From positions 1-64,000 of the forward strand of contig NZ_CAAF010000028.1 in NCBI RefSeq assembly GCF_000359125.1: a stretch of DNA of 64,000 nt. Reading direction: 5' to 3'. Within the stretch, counting starts at the first letter, position 1, and each line of letters opens with the position of its first letter. Shown one piece after another: positions 31,490-40,479 of the stretch. Both the position numbers and the translations under genes were made by a program. The notes beneath the pieces were generated by a model that was given only the letters and a program-made list of their open reading frames with translations, was not told the origin of the DNA and did no database searches. Origin of the DNA: Mesorhizobium sp. STM 4661. GTDB taxonomy: Bacteria; Pseudomonadota; Alphaproteobacteria; Rhizobiales; Rhizobiaceae.

Positions 31490-32260
31490 AAAGACGGCTT
31501 AGACACCGTCGCACTTTGCCCCCGTGGCCCTCCGTTGAATTTCGCGGCGATTAGACTTCGACCGTTCTGTTCCGAACTCTGGCCACTCGCGAGCTCGACG
31601 CGAACGTGGAAACTGAAGGCACGGCGTTACGGCACGTGAGAAACTGGGCTATCCGTGAATGCTGATTTGATAGTTGTTGAGAAGGGAAGGCACCAATGCC
31701 AGGCTGACACCGCGTGACGGATTCAATCGAGATTTGCCTGTTTTCGCGCGGCGAGTCGAACCACGCCGATGTTGAAGGTACCGTTGAGTCTCGTCATAAT
31801 GACGGCAGGAACCGAATACTCGTGAGCCTTCGTTGCGTCAGTCCGCTCAAGCCATCACGCACGCGGCAGAGCTAACTTCCAACAAATTGCGCTCTATGCC
31901 TGACCAGAGTAAGCAGGACGTACGTACGATCGGCATGATCCCCGAGGAGCGTTCGCACTTCATCTCTTATCCGGTGAAGGATAGCCCATTGAGCAGCTCA
32001 CCATCGGTTATGAGATCGAGGCGACACACAAGGCGGGCAACCGGTCGCAGTATTCGGAACTGTCTTCCGAGAGATCATGGAGGGACAGACAAGCCGCACG
32101 CTGCAGCAGCCTGGGGATGACACCGGTCGGCCAGCCATTATGCCGCTAACCCGCTTGCGATCTCTGTGCATTGTATCTCCTGCGTGCAGCCCCTGCATTA
32201 AGCCAGCGTCGACGACCAGAGCCCATGTTCCACCAAACAAGGGTTAGCTTTCAAGAAGCT
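31490..32260 (-). other. Long virA leader, no recognised gene
   Basis: About 770 bases separate the nod box from virA. Short frames occur on both strands (for example 31833-32120 plus), with no family match and no good ribosome site. On the plus strand, frame stretches such as EQLTIGYEIEATHKAGNRSQ read protein-like but are broken by stops. Probably an untranslated leader over decayed sequence. Confidence 0.4.
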
Positions 32261-32307
32261 GATTGAACAAATTGATTGTTTGGATCGCACGCATCCGAAC
32301 AATGGAT
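32261..32307 (-). promoter_or_regulatory. nod box (NodD binding site) directed at virA
   Basis: Read on the minus strand, this 47-base site begins ATCCATTGTTCGGATG and contains GATCCAAACAATCAATTTG, a near-complete match to the rhizobial nod box (ATCCA... ATG...ATC.AAACAATC.ATTTTACCAATC). It points leftward to virA. In M. loti R7A, virA is reported to be under nod-box control, from memory (Hubber et al.). Confidence 0.88.
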
Positions 32308-32499
32308 GCAGCTAAATGCAGCGGCGGTTTTCGTTAGATGCGAGCGAGCGTCTCTTGGCAAGAACCACCGCGGGGCGCGGGCGAGGTGAGGGGCTGCACG
32401 CCAAGCGCGTCGGGACGGTCATCGAGGATCTGCGTGCGGGTTTGCAGCAGAAGATGTGCGCCGATCCTGCTCCACTGCATCTGCCGCTTGTTGGCGACC

Positions 32500-33000
32500 C
32501 GCTTGGAACGGCGTTGACGGTGGCCTTGACGAGGGCCGAAGAGATGCGATCTCCGGACCGCTAACGCTCGCCGTAATTAATCAGGCTGGCACTGTTGGAG
32601 GCGATGTAGGCCTGGTGAACTCGCCGATGGCGGTCAGGAACTTGCGCATGTTCGGCTAACCTGTTTCGAGACCTTCCGCGTCGAATTGCAGGTCGGCGAT
32701 TTCGTGACGGGTCCGATAGACGTCAACATGCCAGAGATGCCATTTGATCCTGCGCAGAGTTTCGAGCAGGTCCTGTCCGGTCTGCTCGTCCTGGTTTTCG
32801 AGCCCTTGCACGAACTGCCGAAGGACCCTGATGCGCACGGTGATATGGAACCAGTCGGCGATTCTTCCCCACCGTCGGTGATGAAGGTGATATCCTGATT
32901 GGCTTGGACGGGCTGCTTCTTGAGATGGTCGAGAATGCGCCGTTGCGGCTCGCGATCATAGCCATAGACGAAACCGATGTAGCGCGGAGCACCCTCTTCA
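32500..33000 (-). pseudogene. ISKra4-family transposase remnant
   Basis: Minus-strand frames give RYIGFVYGYDREPQRRILDH and ANQDITFITDGGEE, then LRRIKWHLWHVDVYRTRHEI, QFDAEGLETG, and at the left end a NYGER..SGDRIS-like end. Together they follow the ISKra4 transposase C-terminal half. Several frameshifts and deletions break the frame. The same element left a shorter fragment at 16700-16830. Confidence 0.7.
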
Positions 33001-33049
33001 GGCAGCGAGCGGCCTACGATCAGCTCGAAATTCTACTTCCGGTCGTTTG

Positions 33050-33215
33050 GTCGCGGATGAAAGTTCGATGCGGCTGCAGAACGCGTTTGCGATGGCCGCC
33101 CATCTTCCCGGCGCTACCGGAGCACGATAACGTTGCGACCATTTCACCACCGAAGAGACCGCAAAGCCAAAGCGCGACCAACCCGATCCAATTCTGCGCC
33201 GCCCAACTTCCATCT
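33050..33215 (-). pseudogene. IS630-family transposase N-terminal remnant
   Basis: The minus strand encodes SGWSRFGFAVSSVVKWSQRY followed by PGRWAAIANAFC, the helix-turn-helix start of an IS630-type transposase (ARFGVS.SSVVKW.QR). It runs into the ISKra4 remnant with no intact gene. This fragment completes the IS-rich gap between the virA nod box and the DapA-family gene. Confidence 0.6.
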
Positions 33216-33286
33216 CGAACGGTGCGCGGAACGCCCGCGCGCCGGGTGCCTAACTAGCAGTGGCACTGGGCATGCCCTGTGCTCGG

Positions 33287-34177
33287 CTATTCGAGCTTCT
33301 CCAATGCCTGCCTAATGTCATCTCCGGCGTCCTTCGGCAACGGCAAAATAGGGCGCGGTGGCTGGACGTGCGCCAGACCGAGGTAGTCGGCGATGACGAA
33401 CATAACGCGGAAGCTGCCGTAGTGTTTGAACAAGGTCCAGAGCGGCCCGAAAGCGCGGTTCAACCGAGTGGACTCCACCGCGTCGCCGGACTGCGCTGCA
33501 CGCGTCAGCGCCAGCGCCGGGACCGGCAGCAGACCTGCCGCAACGCTGTACCAGGTGTCACATCCGGCAAGCAGGGCATCCGCCGCGCCCCAATCGCCGC
33601 TGTATCCGATTGTGAACGTGTCAGGCGTCATCGACCGCAAACGTGCCAGTTCCCCCGCGTAATCGTCATTCGGCGCCAGAGGCATTTTCACCGCGACGAT
33701 GTTGGACACCTCTGACAGCCGGGCGATCAATGCGTCGCTGAATGTGAAGCGCGTGGTGCTTGGATTGTTATATATGCACAAAGGCAATTCCCCCGCCTCG
33801 GCCACCGCGACGAAGTGCTGGAAGACTTCGTCCTCGTTCAGGGGAACGTAGGACATCGGTGCCAGGAGCAGGCCGTCAGCGCCAGCGGATTTGGCATCGC
33901 GCGCCAGAGCCTGAGCTTCATCGGTACGCAATGCACCCACACCCACGACAAGAGGCGTTTTGCCGCCGATGCATTCCACGGCAGCCTGAACGGCACGCTT
34001 GCGTTCTTCCCTGGTGAGGTAAGCATAACCGCCCGTGCTCCCCAGAAGGCCGATGGAGTCCGCTCCGGCGCGTTGAATACGCTCGAGAAAACGAGCCAGA
34101 CCCTCGGTGTCGACATGCCCTCCCGCATCGGTTGGCGTAAGGGGGAACGCCGACAGGCCGTGAAACAAAGTCATCAT
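33287..34177 (-). CDS. DapA/NAL-family aldolase (dihydrodipicolinate synthase-like)
   Basis: A 296-residue Class I aldolase of the DHDPS/N-acetylneuraminate lyase family. Landmarks: GLLGSTGGYAYLTREER near residue 42 (family GTTGE-like loop), the Tyr in LCIYNNPSTT near residue 137, and the Schiff-base Lys in NIVAVKMPL near residue 165. The substrate is not predictable; MosA-like or sugar-acid aldolases are possible. The stop of the LysE-family exporter gene is only 15 bases upstream, so the two are likely co-transcribed. A broken partial copy lies at 41098-41315. Confidence 0.88.
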   Translation of the reverse strand: MMTLFHGLSAFPLTPTDAGGHVDTEGLARFLERIQRAGADSIGLLGSTGGYAYLTREERKRAVQAAVECIGGKTPLVVGVGALRTDEAQALARDAKSAGADGLLLAPMSYVPLNEDEVFQHFVAVAEAGELPLCIYNNPSTTRFTFSDALIARLSEVSNIVAVKMPLAPNDDYAGELARLRSMTPDTFTIGYSGDWGAADALLAGCDTWYSVAAGLLPVPALALTRAAQSGDAVESTRLNRAFGPLWTLFKHYGSFRVMFVIADYLGLAHVQPPRPILPLPKDAGDDIRQALEKLE

Positions 34178-34192
34178 CCATTCCTTTCGAAA

Positions 34193-34831
34193 CTACATAC
34201 GGGAAAGCAGCATACGCAGCCCGGCGAACGCGAAGAACATCGCCAACAGACTTTCGATCCAGCGGCGGCAGCGGCGATATAGAGCCACCATAGGCGGTGT
34301 GGAGAAGACAATGGCGTAGCCGCAGAATATCGTGACACTTAGGATGGCGCAGCCACCCAATATCGCCGCGATGCTTTGCCACGATGAATTCGGGCCGATC
34401 CCCAGCGTGACGAGCGCGATCCATGCCAGCACGGATTTTGGGTTCGCCAAATGCATCAAGAGGCCCTTCCTATAGAGCTCACCCCGCGAAAGAGCGACTT
34501 GGTCGGTCGATGCGCGCACCGCCAGCTTCTCGTTCGACGTAAGCGCCGACCGTCCCGCCCTGAAGGCGAGGAATAGCAGGTAAAGCCCCCCGAAAACCTG
34601 CAGAACGAGCAGTGCCTGGGCGTACCTGGCCAACAGGGCGGAGATGCCGGTGGAGGCCATAAAACCCCAAAAGATCGAGCCGCTGACGACGCCGGAGGCA
34701 AGCATGAGCGCAGCACCTCTGCCGCGCGCCATCGCAACCCCCATAATGCGCATGTTGCTCGGGCCGGGGCTCCCCGCGGCAATGACATATGCAGCAAAGA
34801 CGATGAGCAACTGATGGAGATCGACATTCAT
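34193..34831 (-). CDS. LysE/RhtB-family amino acid exporter
   Basis: A 212-residue inner-membrane protein with about six helices. The family signature AAGSPGPSNMRIMGVAMARG lies at about residues 18-37, followed by GVVSGSIFWGFMASTG and the Asn-Pro in HLANPKSVLAWIAL. The family exports amino acids or derivatives. The start at 34831 gives the usual length; a longer frame reaches further upstream but has no family sequence there. It lies between a B3/4-domain gene and the DapA-family gene, all on the minus strand. Confidence 0.9.
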   Translation of the reverse strand: MNVDLHQLLIVFAAYVIAAGSPGPSNMRIMGVAMARGRGAALMLASGVVSGSIFWGFMASTGISALLARYAQALLVLQVFGGLYLLFLAFRAGRSALTSNEKLAVRASTDQVALSRGELYRKGLLMHLANPKSVLAWIALVTLGIGPNSSWQSIAAILGGCAILSVTIFCGYAIVFSTPPMVALYRRCRRWIESLLAMFFAFAGLRMLLSRM

Positions 34832-34911
34832 TCTCTCAGCCCTGATCTCGATCGGATCGATCGCGCCGGATGCCCCGGGCGGCCATGGATCCACTCGCTC
34901 GACCGGAAACC

Positions 34912-35601
34912 TCATCCGGCGATGGCAATTTCTTGGTTCGCGATTTTGCAGCCAGGCATCAAGGCATTCAGCCCTCCGACCATGGCATCCGTCGCCTCTG
35001 CCAACGCATCGTCCGGCATGGTCTCCAACGCCTCCAGTACGAACCACATCCGGCCTGTTAGGGTCTTCAGGCGGGTTCGAGTGCCCTGTCGCCAGTTCCA
35101 GCGTCGGCAGGTGACGCCAATGTCGTCGCGCCAGATGACCTCACCGGGCAAGGGAGGATCGTTGACCGCCTCTCCATTCATCATGGTGTCGAACGTCTCA
35201 CTCCCGTCAGCGATCGTCAGGTGGGGTCTTCCGACATAGGCGTCAAAATTCTCTCCACCCACCGGGACTGCGTATTTCAGGCTGATGGCGTTGTAGAGAT
35301 CGACGATCGGGTTGATCGTCGAAAGAGTGCCGTCTTTCAGAACCCGCTTTCTGAGGGCCTGGGCTGAGCACGGCGTACGGTTAGGCTTCGCGCCAAAGAC
35401 GACGTAGGCGTCGGACCAACTCGCCAGATGAGCTTCTGCCCAAGCCGGGCCATCCGCCAACGCACAATCGCAGGCTTCACCAAGCAATCGGGGATCGAAA
35501 CGTCCTTCTCCAGCTGAAGTGGCATCGACGTAGACGCTCACGGCTCTAAATCCCGATCCAATATTCTTAATTCGACCGTCGATGATGGGACCCTCAAACA
35601 T
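34912..35601 (-). CDS. B3/4 tRNA-binding-domain protein
   Basis: About 229 residues that resemble free-standing B3/4 domains (the editing-type domain of phenylalanyl-tRNA synthetase beta). Key text: TINPIVDLYNAISLKYAVPV, then GGENFDAYVG and GEVIWRDDIGVTCRRWNWRQ. Function in this stand-alone family is unclear. The frame is open to 35682, but the extra N-terminal part has no family look, so I prefer the ATG at 35601; no strong ribosome site decides it. Such genes often sit with LysE exporters under a MocR-type regulator, which fits the remnant just upstream. Confidence 0.78.
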   Translation of the reverse strand: MFEGPIIDGRIKNIGSGFRAVSVYVDATSAGEGRFDPRLLGEACDCALADGPAWAEAHLASWSDAYVVFGAKPNRTPCSAQALRKRVLKDGTLSTINPIVDLYNAISLKYAVPVGGENFDAYVGRPHLTIADGSETFDTMMNGEAVNDPPLPGEVIWRDDIGVTCRRWNWRQGTRTRLKTLTGRMWFVLEALETMPDDALAEATDAMVGGLNALMPGCKIANQEIAIAG

Positions 35602-35693
35602 CCAGGCAAATCCATGAGTTCGAGCGCAAGCAATCCATGACCGGCGCGACCAGTCACGATCGCTTCCCTGACTGCAAGCCAATATTGCAGTTC

Positions 35694-35740
35694 ACTGGTC
35701 CAAACTAAACTGCCACTTTTGGAGATTTTAATTGGTCCAG
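35694..35740. promoter_or_regulatory. Paired TGGTCCA operator between the minus-strand cluster and a regulator remnant
   Basis: TGGTCCA occurs twice in the same orientation, near 35696-35702 and 35733-35739, on either side of the presumed divergent promoters. This is the kind of repeated operator that MocR-type regulators bind. Assignment is by pattern and position. Confidence 0.4.
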
Positions 35741-35833
35741 TATAAGGAGGGTTCTCGCAGCACGGGAGCGACGCGTCGAATTTATCAATCCCTGATCAAG
35801 CAGATCCAGGCCGGAGTGTACGGGTGTCGGTGA
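35732..35833 (+). pseudogene. Truncated MocR/GntR-type regulator N-terminus
   Basis: From a TTG at 35732 the frame gives YKEGSRSTGATRRIYQSLIK and QIQAGVYG before a TGA. This is the start of a GntR winged-helix domain as in MocR regulators (RIYQ.LI..I..G.Y..G..LP). The rest of the gene is lost; 35834-36000 holds nothing recognised. Its lost product may once have controlled the divergent minus-strand cluster. Confidence 0.5.
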
Positions 35834-36000
35834 CGCCACCCAGTTCTCCGCAAGCAAGCGGCCCACAAGTTCCCCATGATCCGGTCATGCTGTTGTGAAC
35901 CCTAGGGCATTATGGTCGATGCCAGCGCCACCAGGGTGGCGTCGTACTGTTCGAAACCCCCCGATTGTTACCGCGGTTTTGCTTGACGCGCGCGATGACC

Positions 36001-36753
36001 TTAGCTGAGGCCTAGGATGAAGCGCCGATTGGAGGGACGGATCGACCGCGCGTTAGATGCGTAAAGCGTCGTAAACCGCTTGATGTCTGCGGTGTCGACC
36101 TCGACCGGTTCCATTGCAACCATCCACTCCACGTTTTCGGTGCAGGGCGGAGTCGTTAATGATCCCTCATAGGTCCAGTAGCCGAGCGAGGCCGGCAAAA
36201 GCCCGTTGGGATCGAACTCGTCAACTGCCATCTCCTCGCCGGGCCGGGCCGGAAAGACCTTGGCGAGACCGGCAAAGCTTTTATTTGTCGCGCCAGGCGT
36301 AAGAAGGGCGCTCAGCACACCCAGAGTATCGCTCTTTGTGTCTTTATGGACAAAATGCGCTTCCATCGGGAAGCTCATGCCCGCCACGTGATGCTCGCTC
36401 GGCGCGTGGAAATGCAACTGTGCCAGTTGGTAGACGCGATCCCCGCGGGTCAAGGTGCTGCCTTCCGGCATGTTGATTTGAATGGTGTGGCCGTTGTTCA
36501 CCATCCTGCCGCCGCCCTTGAGCCAACTGATGTCGATGCGCGGAATATCCGCCTTTACCGTGCCGGCGATGTCGATGGGTGACTGCTGCCTGCCCGCCGA
36601 ACAGGCGAAATTTCTCGTGTCCAGATCGGCCCAATGCTCCGGCCCGACCGAGCCGCCATATCCCCAATGGGCGCTGGCCGCACGCGCGGTCTGGGCGCAG
36701 ATCGGGCACACGCCCAGCGCGATGAATGCTCTAATCAGGTTACGACGATGCAT
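36001..36753 (-). CDS. cah: Periplasmic alpha-carbonic anhydrase
   Basis: A 250-residue alpha-type carbonic anhydrase that interconverts CO2 and bicarbonate. The N-terminal signal is MHRRNLIRAFIALGVCPICA..ARA, with two early Arg. Zinc ligands are the His pair in LAQLHFHAPSEH plus the His in EAHFVHKD; GSLTTPPCTENVEW is the family C-terminal signature. The ATG at 36753 has a GGAGCGAGG ribosome site and precedes a normal signal peptide; the frame is open further upstream to 36849. From memory, M. loti carries such a gene on its symbiosis island, with a role in nodules. Confidence 0.93.
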   Translation of the reverse strand: MHRRNLIRAFIALGVCPICAQTARAASAHWGYGGSVGPEHWADLDTRNFACSAGRQQSPIDIAGTVKADIPRIDISWLKGGGRMVNNGHTIQINMPEGSTLTRGDRVYQLAQLHFHAPSEHHVAGMSFPMEAHFVHKDTKSDTLGVLSALLTPGATNKSFAGLAKVFPARPGEEMAVDEFDPNGLLPASLGYWTYEGSLTTPPCTENVEWMVAMEPVEVDTADIKRFTTLYASNARSIRPSNRRFILGLS

Positions 36754-37421
36754 ATTGCCTCGCTCCTTGATGCGAACCTTATGTCCTTGCTTCCAATTGG
36801 TGCAGTCAAGGCACAGCCGCAAGGGCGGGCGTAGGTTGAGCCGCGCCACCAGCGTACACGCCAGCCAGTCCTCGTCGAACTGGTAACTGGAAGAAGCGTC
36901 GCCGCCGGCGATCGTTGGAGGCTACGCTCGCCGGTCCGTGGAAATGGCTGGCGACGTGGCTCAGATCACCGTGCCGCCGCTGATCAGGCCAACAACCAGC
37001 ACAGCCGGCGTCGCCGGTCCGGCTGTTACTCGGCGGTATGTGGCGCGTAACGTTGAAGCGGGAGTGTCGGGCAGGCAGTGCATTGCAAAGGATCCCCTCT
37101 TTGGCGAGACGAATTCCTCCATTCCGACCTCTCGGCCACCCACTGTGTAGCCTGCCCGCCACGCTCTTCAAGACCATAAAGGCATGGATAAAATTCGCGA
37201 ATACGCCTTGGAAAGCAGGTCTCAAAGGCCAAGGGGACCTTCCATCTGGAAAATGCCAAGCAAAGCTCGCGTTCGGACGATCCATGCGGTTGCCAGGCTG
37301 GCTGCCTCCGGTCAGGCGAGATCCGGATCCTTCCGCGAGGATAGCTGTAAACGTCTACAGGCTGCATCGCTGTGCGCTTTGCCCTTCGATGGCGGGAACA
37401 CAACCCGCACGGAGGCGACGA
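36754..37421. other. Intergenic region, no gene recognised
   Basis: Frames on both strands are open in places, but none has a start with a ribosome site or a family match. The right end includes the leader and ribosome site (GGAGGCGACGA) of the AHL synthase gene. I did not find a convincing lux/tra box. Confidence 0.4.
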
Positions 37422-38066
37422 ATGATTCAGCTGATCACACCTGGCCTCTACAGCGAATTCGCAGGCGAGCTCAAAGAGATGCACGGGCTCAGATATCGGG
37501 TTTTCAAGGAGAGGCTCGATTGGGAAGTTCAGACCGGAGGCGAAATGGAAACAGACACCTTTGACGACTTGAAGCCTGTCTATCTGCTGCTCAAGGGATC
37601 CGATTGGCGAATTCGTGGCTGCGTGCGCCTCTTGCCAACCACTGGGCCGACCATGTTGCGCGACACATTCCCGGCGCTGCTGGGTGAGGCTGTGGCGCCC
37701 GCGAGTCCCGACATATGGGAAAGCAGCCGTTTCGCGCTCGATTTGCCCCCATCAACGCCCAAGGCGGCAGGCGGCCTTGCCCAAGCAACCTACGAGCTCT
37801 TCGCCGGCATGATCGAATTCGGCTTGGCCAACAATCTCACCCGGATCGTGACGGTGACCGATACGCGTATGGAACGGATCCTTCGCCTCGCAACGTGGCC
37901 ATTGTCGCGCATCGGAAAGCCGCAGCCCGTCGGCAAAACGGAGGCGGTGGCCGGGTTTCTCGAGATCTCTCACGCCAGCCTGTTGCGCATCCGCTGGAGG
38001 GGACGTCTGAATGGGCCGGTACTGTGGCGACCGATTCTCGGCCTGCCGCACGGCCCGTGCGGATAG
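37422..38066 (+). CDS. LuxI/TraI-family acyl-homoserine-lactone synthase
   Basis: A 214-residue autoinducer synthase. Conserved residues: Arg and Phe in LRYRVFKERLDWEV near residue 25, Asp in ETDTFDD near residue 47, Arg in RGCVRLLPTTGPTML, and WESSRFALD near residue 100. The enzyme makes an acyl-HSL from S-adenosylmethionine and an acyl carrier protein. GGAGG precedes the ATG. No LuxR-type gene is present in the window, so its receptor must lie elsewhere. In R7A, quorum sensing controls ICE transfer through TraI/TraR, from memory; whether this gene corresponds to one of those traI genes is not decided here. Confidence 0.92.
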   Translation: MIQLITPGLYSEFAGELKEMHGLRYRVFKERLDWEVQTGGEMETDTFDDLKPVYLLLKGSDWRIRGCVRLLPTTGPTMLRDTFPALLGEAVAPASPDIWESSRFALDLPPSTPKAAGGLAQATYELFAGMIEFGLANNLTRIVTVTDTRMERILRLATWPLSRIGKPQPVGKTEAVAGFLEISHASLLRIRWRGRLNGPVLWRPILGLPHGPCG

Positions 38067-38519
38067 CTAAGACGTGGTGCGTGGCCCCAGGGATCGGAAG
38101 AGGGTTTGCTTCTCTTCGCCGAAAGGAGTCATTGCGTCCGGCCTGGAGAAGCAAACCGAGGAATGATGCATGAAGCAGCGTCCGCACAATTGAAGGGCGA
38201 GATCAAAGAGTGCGGGGCTACCCATTCGCACTCGGCCCAAGTATTCCCCGTCTCCTCCGGCCGGCTTGCATGCTATTAACGCAGGTGAGGGCGCCGGCCA
38301 TGATATGCGCAGCCCGTTGAAGGCGGAAGCGTACGCCCCGGTTCACATCACCCGCATTGGACTGAGGTTTAGTTCATCCATGGCGTGGATGATGGCTATC
38401 CCAACAATCAATTTTACCGAACTTACCGGATTCCATTAGAAGACTCTAACTGAGCGCATGCCGGGCGGCGTCCCTCGTCTGCGTCGGCTAAGGCTGCCGG
38501 GAAGAATTCGGAGAAGAAC
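38067..38519. other. Intergenic promoter region of nodM
   Basis: No gene is seen between the AHL synthase and nodM. The region contains the nod box at 38376-38422. A ribosome site (GGAGAAG) lies before the nodM ATG. Confidence 0.5.
38376..38422 (+). promoter_or_regulatory. nod box upstream of nodM
   Basis: The site begins ATCCATGGCGTGGATG and continues with GCTATCCCAACAATCAATTT and TACCGAAC, matching nearly all fixed positions of the nod box. It lies 98 bases before the nodM start, in the correct orientation for NodD-dependent expression. Confidence 0.9.
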
Positions 38520-40343
38520 ATGTGCGGAATTGTTGGCATCGTTGGGCAACAGCCGGTGTCGGAACGCCTGGTCGACGCATTGAAGCGTCTGGAATACCGC
38601 GGCTATGATTCGGCCGGCATTGCGACGATCACCGAGGGCACCTTGCACCGCCGGCGCGCGGAGGGCAAGCTCGTCAATCTCGAGAGGAGACTCAAGGAAG
38701 AGCCGCTGGGTGGTACCATCGGCATCGCCCACACCCGCTGGGCAACCCATGGGCCACCGACGGAACGCAATGCACACCCGCACTTCACGGATGGTGTGGC
38801 CGTCGTCCATAACGGCATCATCGAGAATTTCGCCGAACTGAAGGACGAATTGGCGGCGACGGGAGCCGAGTTCCAGACCGACACCGACACTGAGGTCCTT
38901 GCGCATCTCTTGGCAAGGCACCGCCGGGAGGGCATGAGGCGTGGTGAGGCGGTGCATGCCATGCTGAAAAGCGTCAGGGGTGCCTACGCGCTTGCCATCC
39001 TCTTTGAGGATGATCCGTCGACCATCATTGCGGCGCGCAATGGACCACCGCTGGCGATCGGTCACGGCGACGGCGAGATGTTCCTGGGCTCCGACGCGAT
39101 CGCGCTTGCTCCATTCACGAATGAAATCACCTATCTCATCGACGGTGACTGGGCCGTTGTCGGCAGGACGGGCGCTGATATCTTTGATTACGACGGCCAC
39201 CCCGTCGCGCGTCCGCGCCAGACCTCCGTGGCCGTGGCCACTCTGGCCAACAAGGGCAACCATCGCCACTTCATGGAGAAGGAAATCCTCGAGCAGCCCG
39301 AGGTCATCGCCGATACGCTCGGTCATTATATCAATTTCATCGAAAATGGTGCCGATGCGGTTTTTGGCATCGACTTCGCCAAGATCCCGAGCTTGGCGAT
39401 CTCTGCCTGCGGCACCGCATATCTCGCCGGGCTGATCGGAAAATACTGGTTCGAGCGCTATGCGCGCCTGCCGGTCGAAATAGATGTTGCATCCGAATTC
39501 CGCTATCGCGAGATTCCGTTGTCGCCGCAGTCTGCGGCTCTGTTCATTTCACAGTCGGGCGAAACCGCCGATACGCTGGCATCGCTGAGGTACTGCAAGC
39601 AGCTTGGGCTGAAAATTGGCGCTGTCGTCAATGCGCGCGAATCGACCATCGCTCGGGAGGCCGATGTGGTCTTCCCGATCCTTGCCGGCCCAGAGATCGG
39701 CGTCGCCTCCACCAAGGCCTTCACCTGCCAGCTAGCCGCTCTTGCCGCACTCGCCATCCACGCAGCCAAGGCCCGCGGAACCGTGACCGAAGATGAGGTG
39801 CAGGCGCTCGTCGAGAGCCTCGCCGAAATGCCGGGCCTCATGAGGCAGGTACTGGACAGCATCCAGCCGGAGATTGAGCTTCTGTCGCGCGAACTGTCAA
39901 AGTGTCATCATGTCCTTTATCTCGGCCGTGGCACAAATTTCCCACTGGCGATGGAGGGTGCGCTGAAGCTCAAGGAGATTTCCTACATCCACGCCGAAGG
40001 CTATGCGGCGGGTGAATTGAAGCACGGTCCTATCGCATTGATAGACGAGAACATGCCAGTGATCGTCATCGCGCCACATGATCGCTTTTTCGACAAGACC
40101 CTCTCCAACATGCAGGAAGTGGCCGCCCGCGGAGGGCGCATTATCCTCATCACCGATGGAAAAGGGGCAGCCGCATCGAAACTCGATACGATGCGCACGA
40201 TCGTGCTGCCGGCCACCGACGAGATTATCGCGCCGATGATCTTCTCGCTGCCGATACAGCTTCTTGCGTACCACACGGCGCTCTTCATGGGCACAGATCT
40301 CGACCAGCCACGCAACCTGGCAAAATCAGTCACCGTCGAATGA
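38520..40343 (+). CDS. nodM: NodM glucosamine-6-phosphate synthase (isomerizing)
   Basis: A 607-residue GlmS-type enzyme that makes glucosamine-6-phosphate from fructose-6-phosphate and glutamine, the precursor for the chitin backbone of Nod factors. The N-terminal MCGIVGIVG gives Cys1 (after Met) as the glutaminase nucleophile. Two SIS domains follow (SACGTAYLAG, FISQSGETADT, GRGTNFPLAMEGALKLKEIS), and the end is PRNLAKSVTVE. A nod box upstream marks it as the nodulation copy (NodM) and not the housekeeping GlmS. No other nod gene follows it here. Confidence 0.95.
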   Translation: MCGIVGIVGQQPVSERLVDALKRLEYRGYDSAGIATITEGTLHRRRAEGKLVNLERRLKEEPLGGTIGIAHTRWATHGPPTERNAHPHFTDGVAVVHNGIIENFAELKDELAATGAEFQTDTDTEVLAHLLARHRREGMRRGEAVHAMLKSVRGAYALAILFEDDPSTIIAARNGPPLAIGHGDGEMFLGSDAIALAPFTNEITYLIDGDWAVVGRTGADIFDYDGHPVARPRQTSVAVATLANKGNHRHFMEKEILEQPEVIADTLGHYINFIENGADAVFGIDFAKIPSLAISACGTAYLAGLIGKYWFERYARLPVEIDVASEFRYREIPLSPQSAALFISQSGETADTLASLRYCKQLGLKIGAVVNARESTIAREADVVFPILAGPEIGVASTKAFTCQLAALAALAIHAAKARGTVTEDEVQALVESLAEMPGLMRQVLDSIQPEIELLSRELSKCHHVLYLGRGTNFPLAMEGALKLKEISYIHAEGYAAGELKHGPIALIDENMPVIVIAPHDRFFDKTLSNMQEVAARGGRIILITDGKGAAASKLDTMRTIVLPATDEIIAPMIFSLPIQLLAYHTALFMGTDLDQPRNLAKSVTVE

Positions 40344-40479
40344 TGTGACGCCTTCATTAGTCGCAACGCTCGCCCATTCGGAAAAACTCCAAGCACTTCA
40401 ACCGGCGCTCAAGCGCGCCGCTACCGCCTTGCCGTTATTTGCTGGAGCATGCCGTTTAGCGACGATTGGTTATCCCTTT

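Noticed and set aside
31998..32240. An 80-codon minus-strand frame just after the virA nod box
   Set aside because: It would need a TTG start without a ribosome site, and its composition shows no family likeness.
33257..33272. TGGCACTGGGCATGC as a sigma-54 -24/-12 promoter
   Set aside because: The spacing fits, but it points at the 3' end of the minus-strand DapA-family gene with no gene downstream, so chance is likelier.
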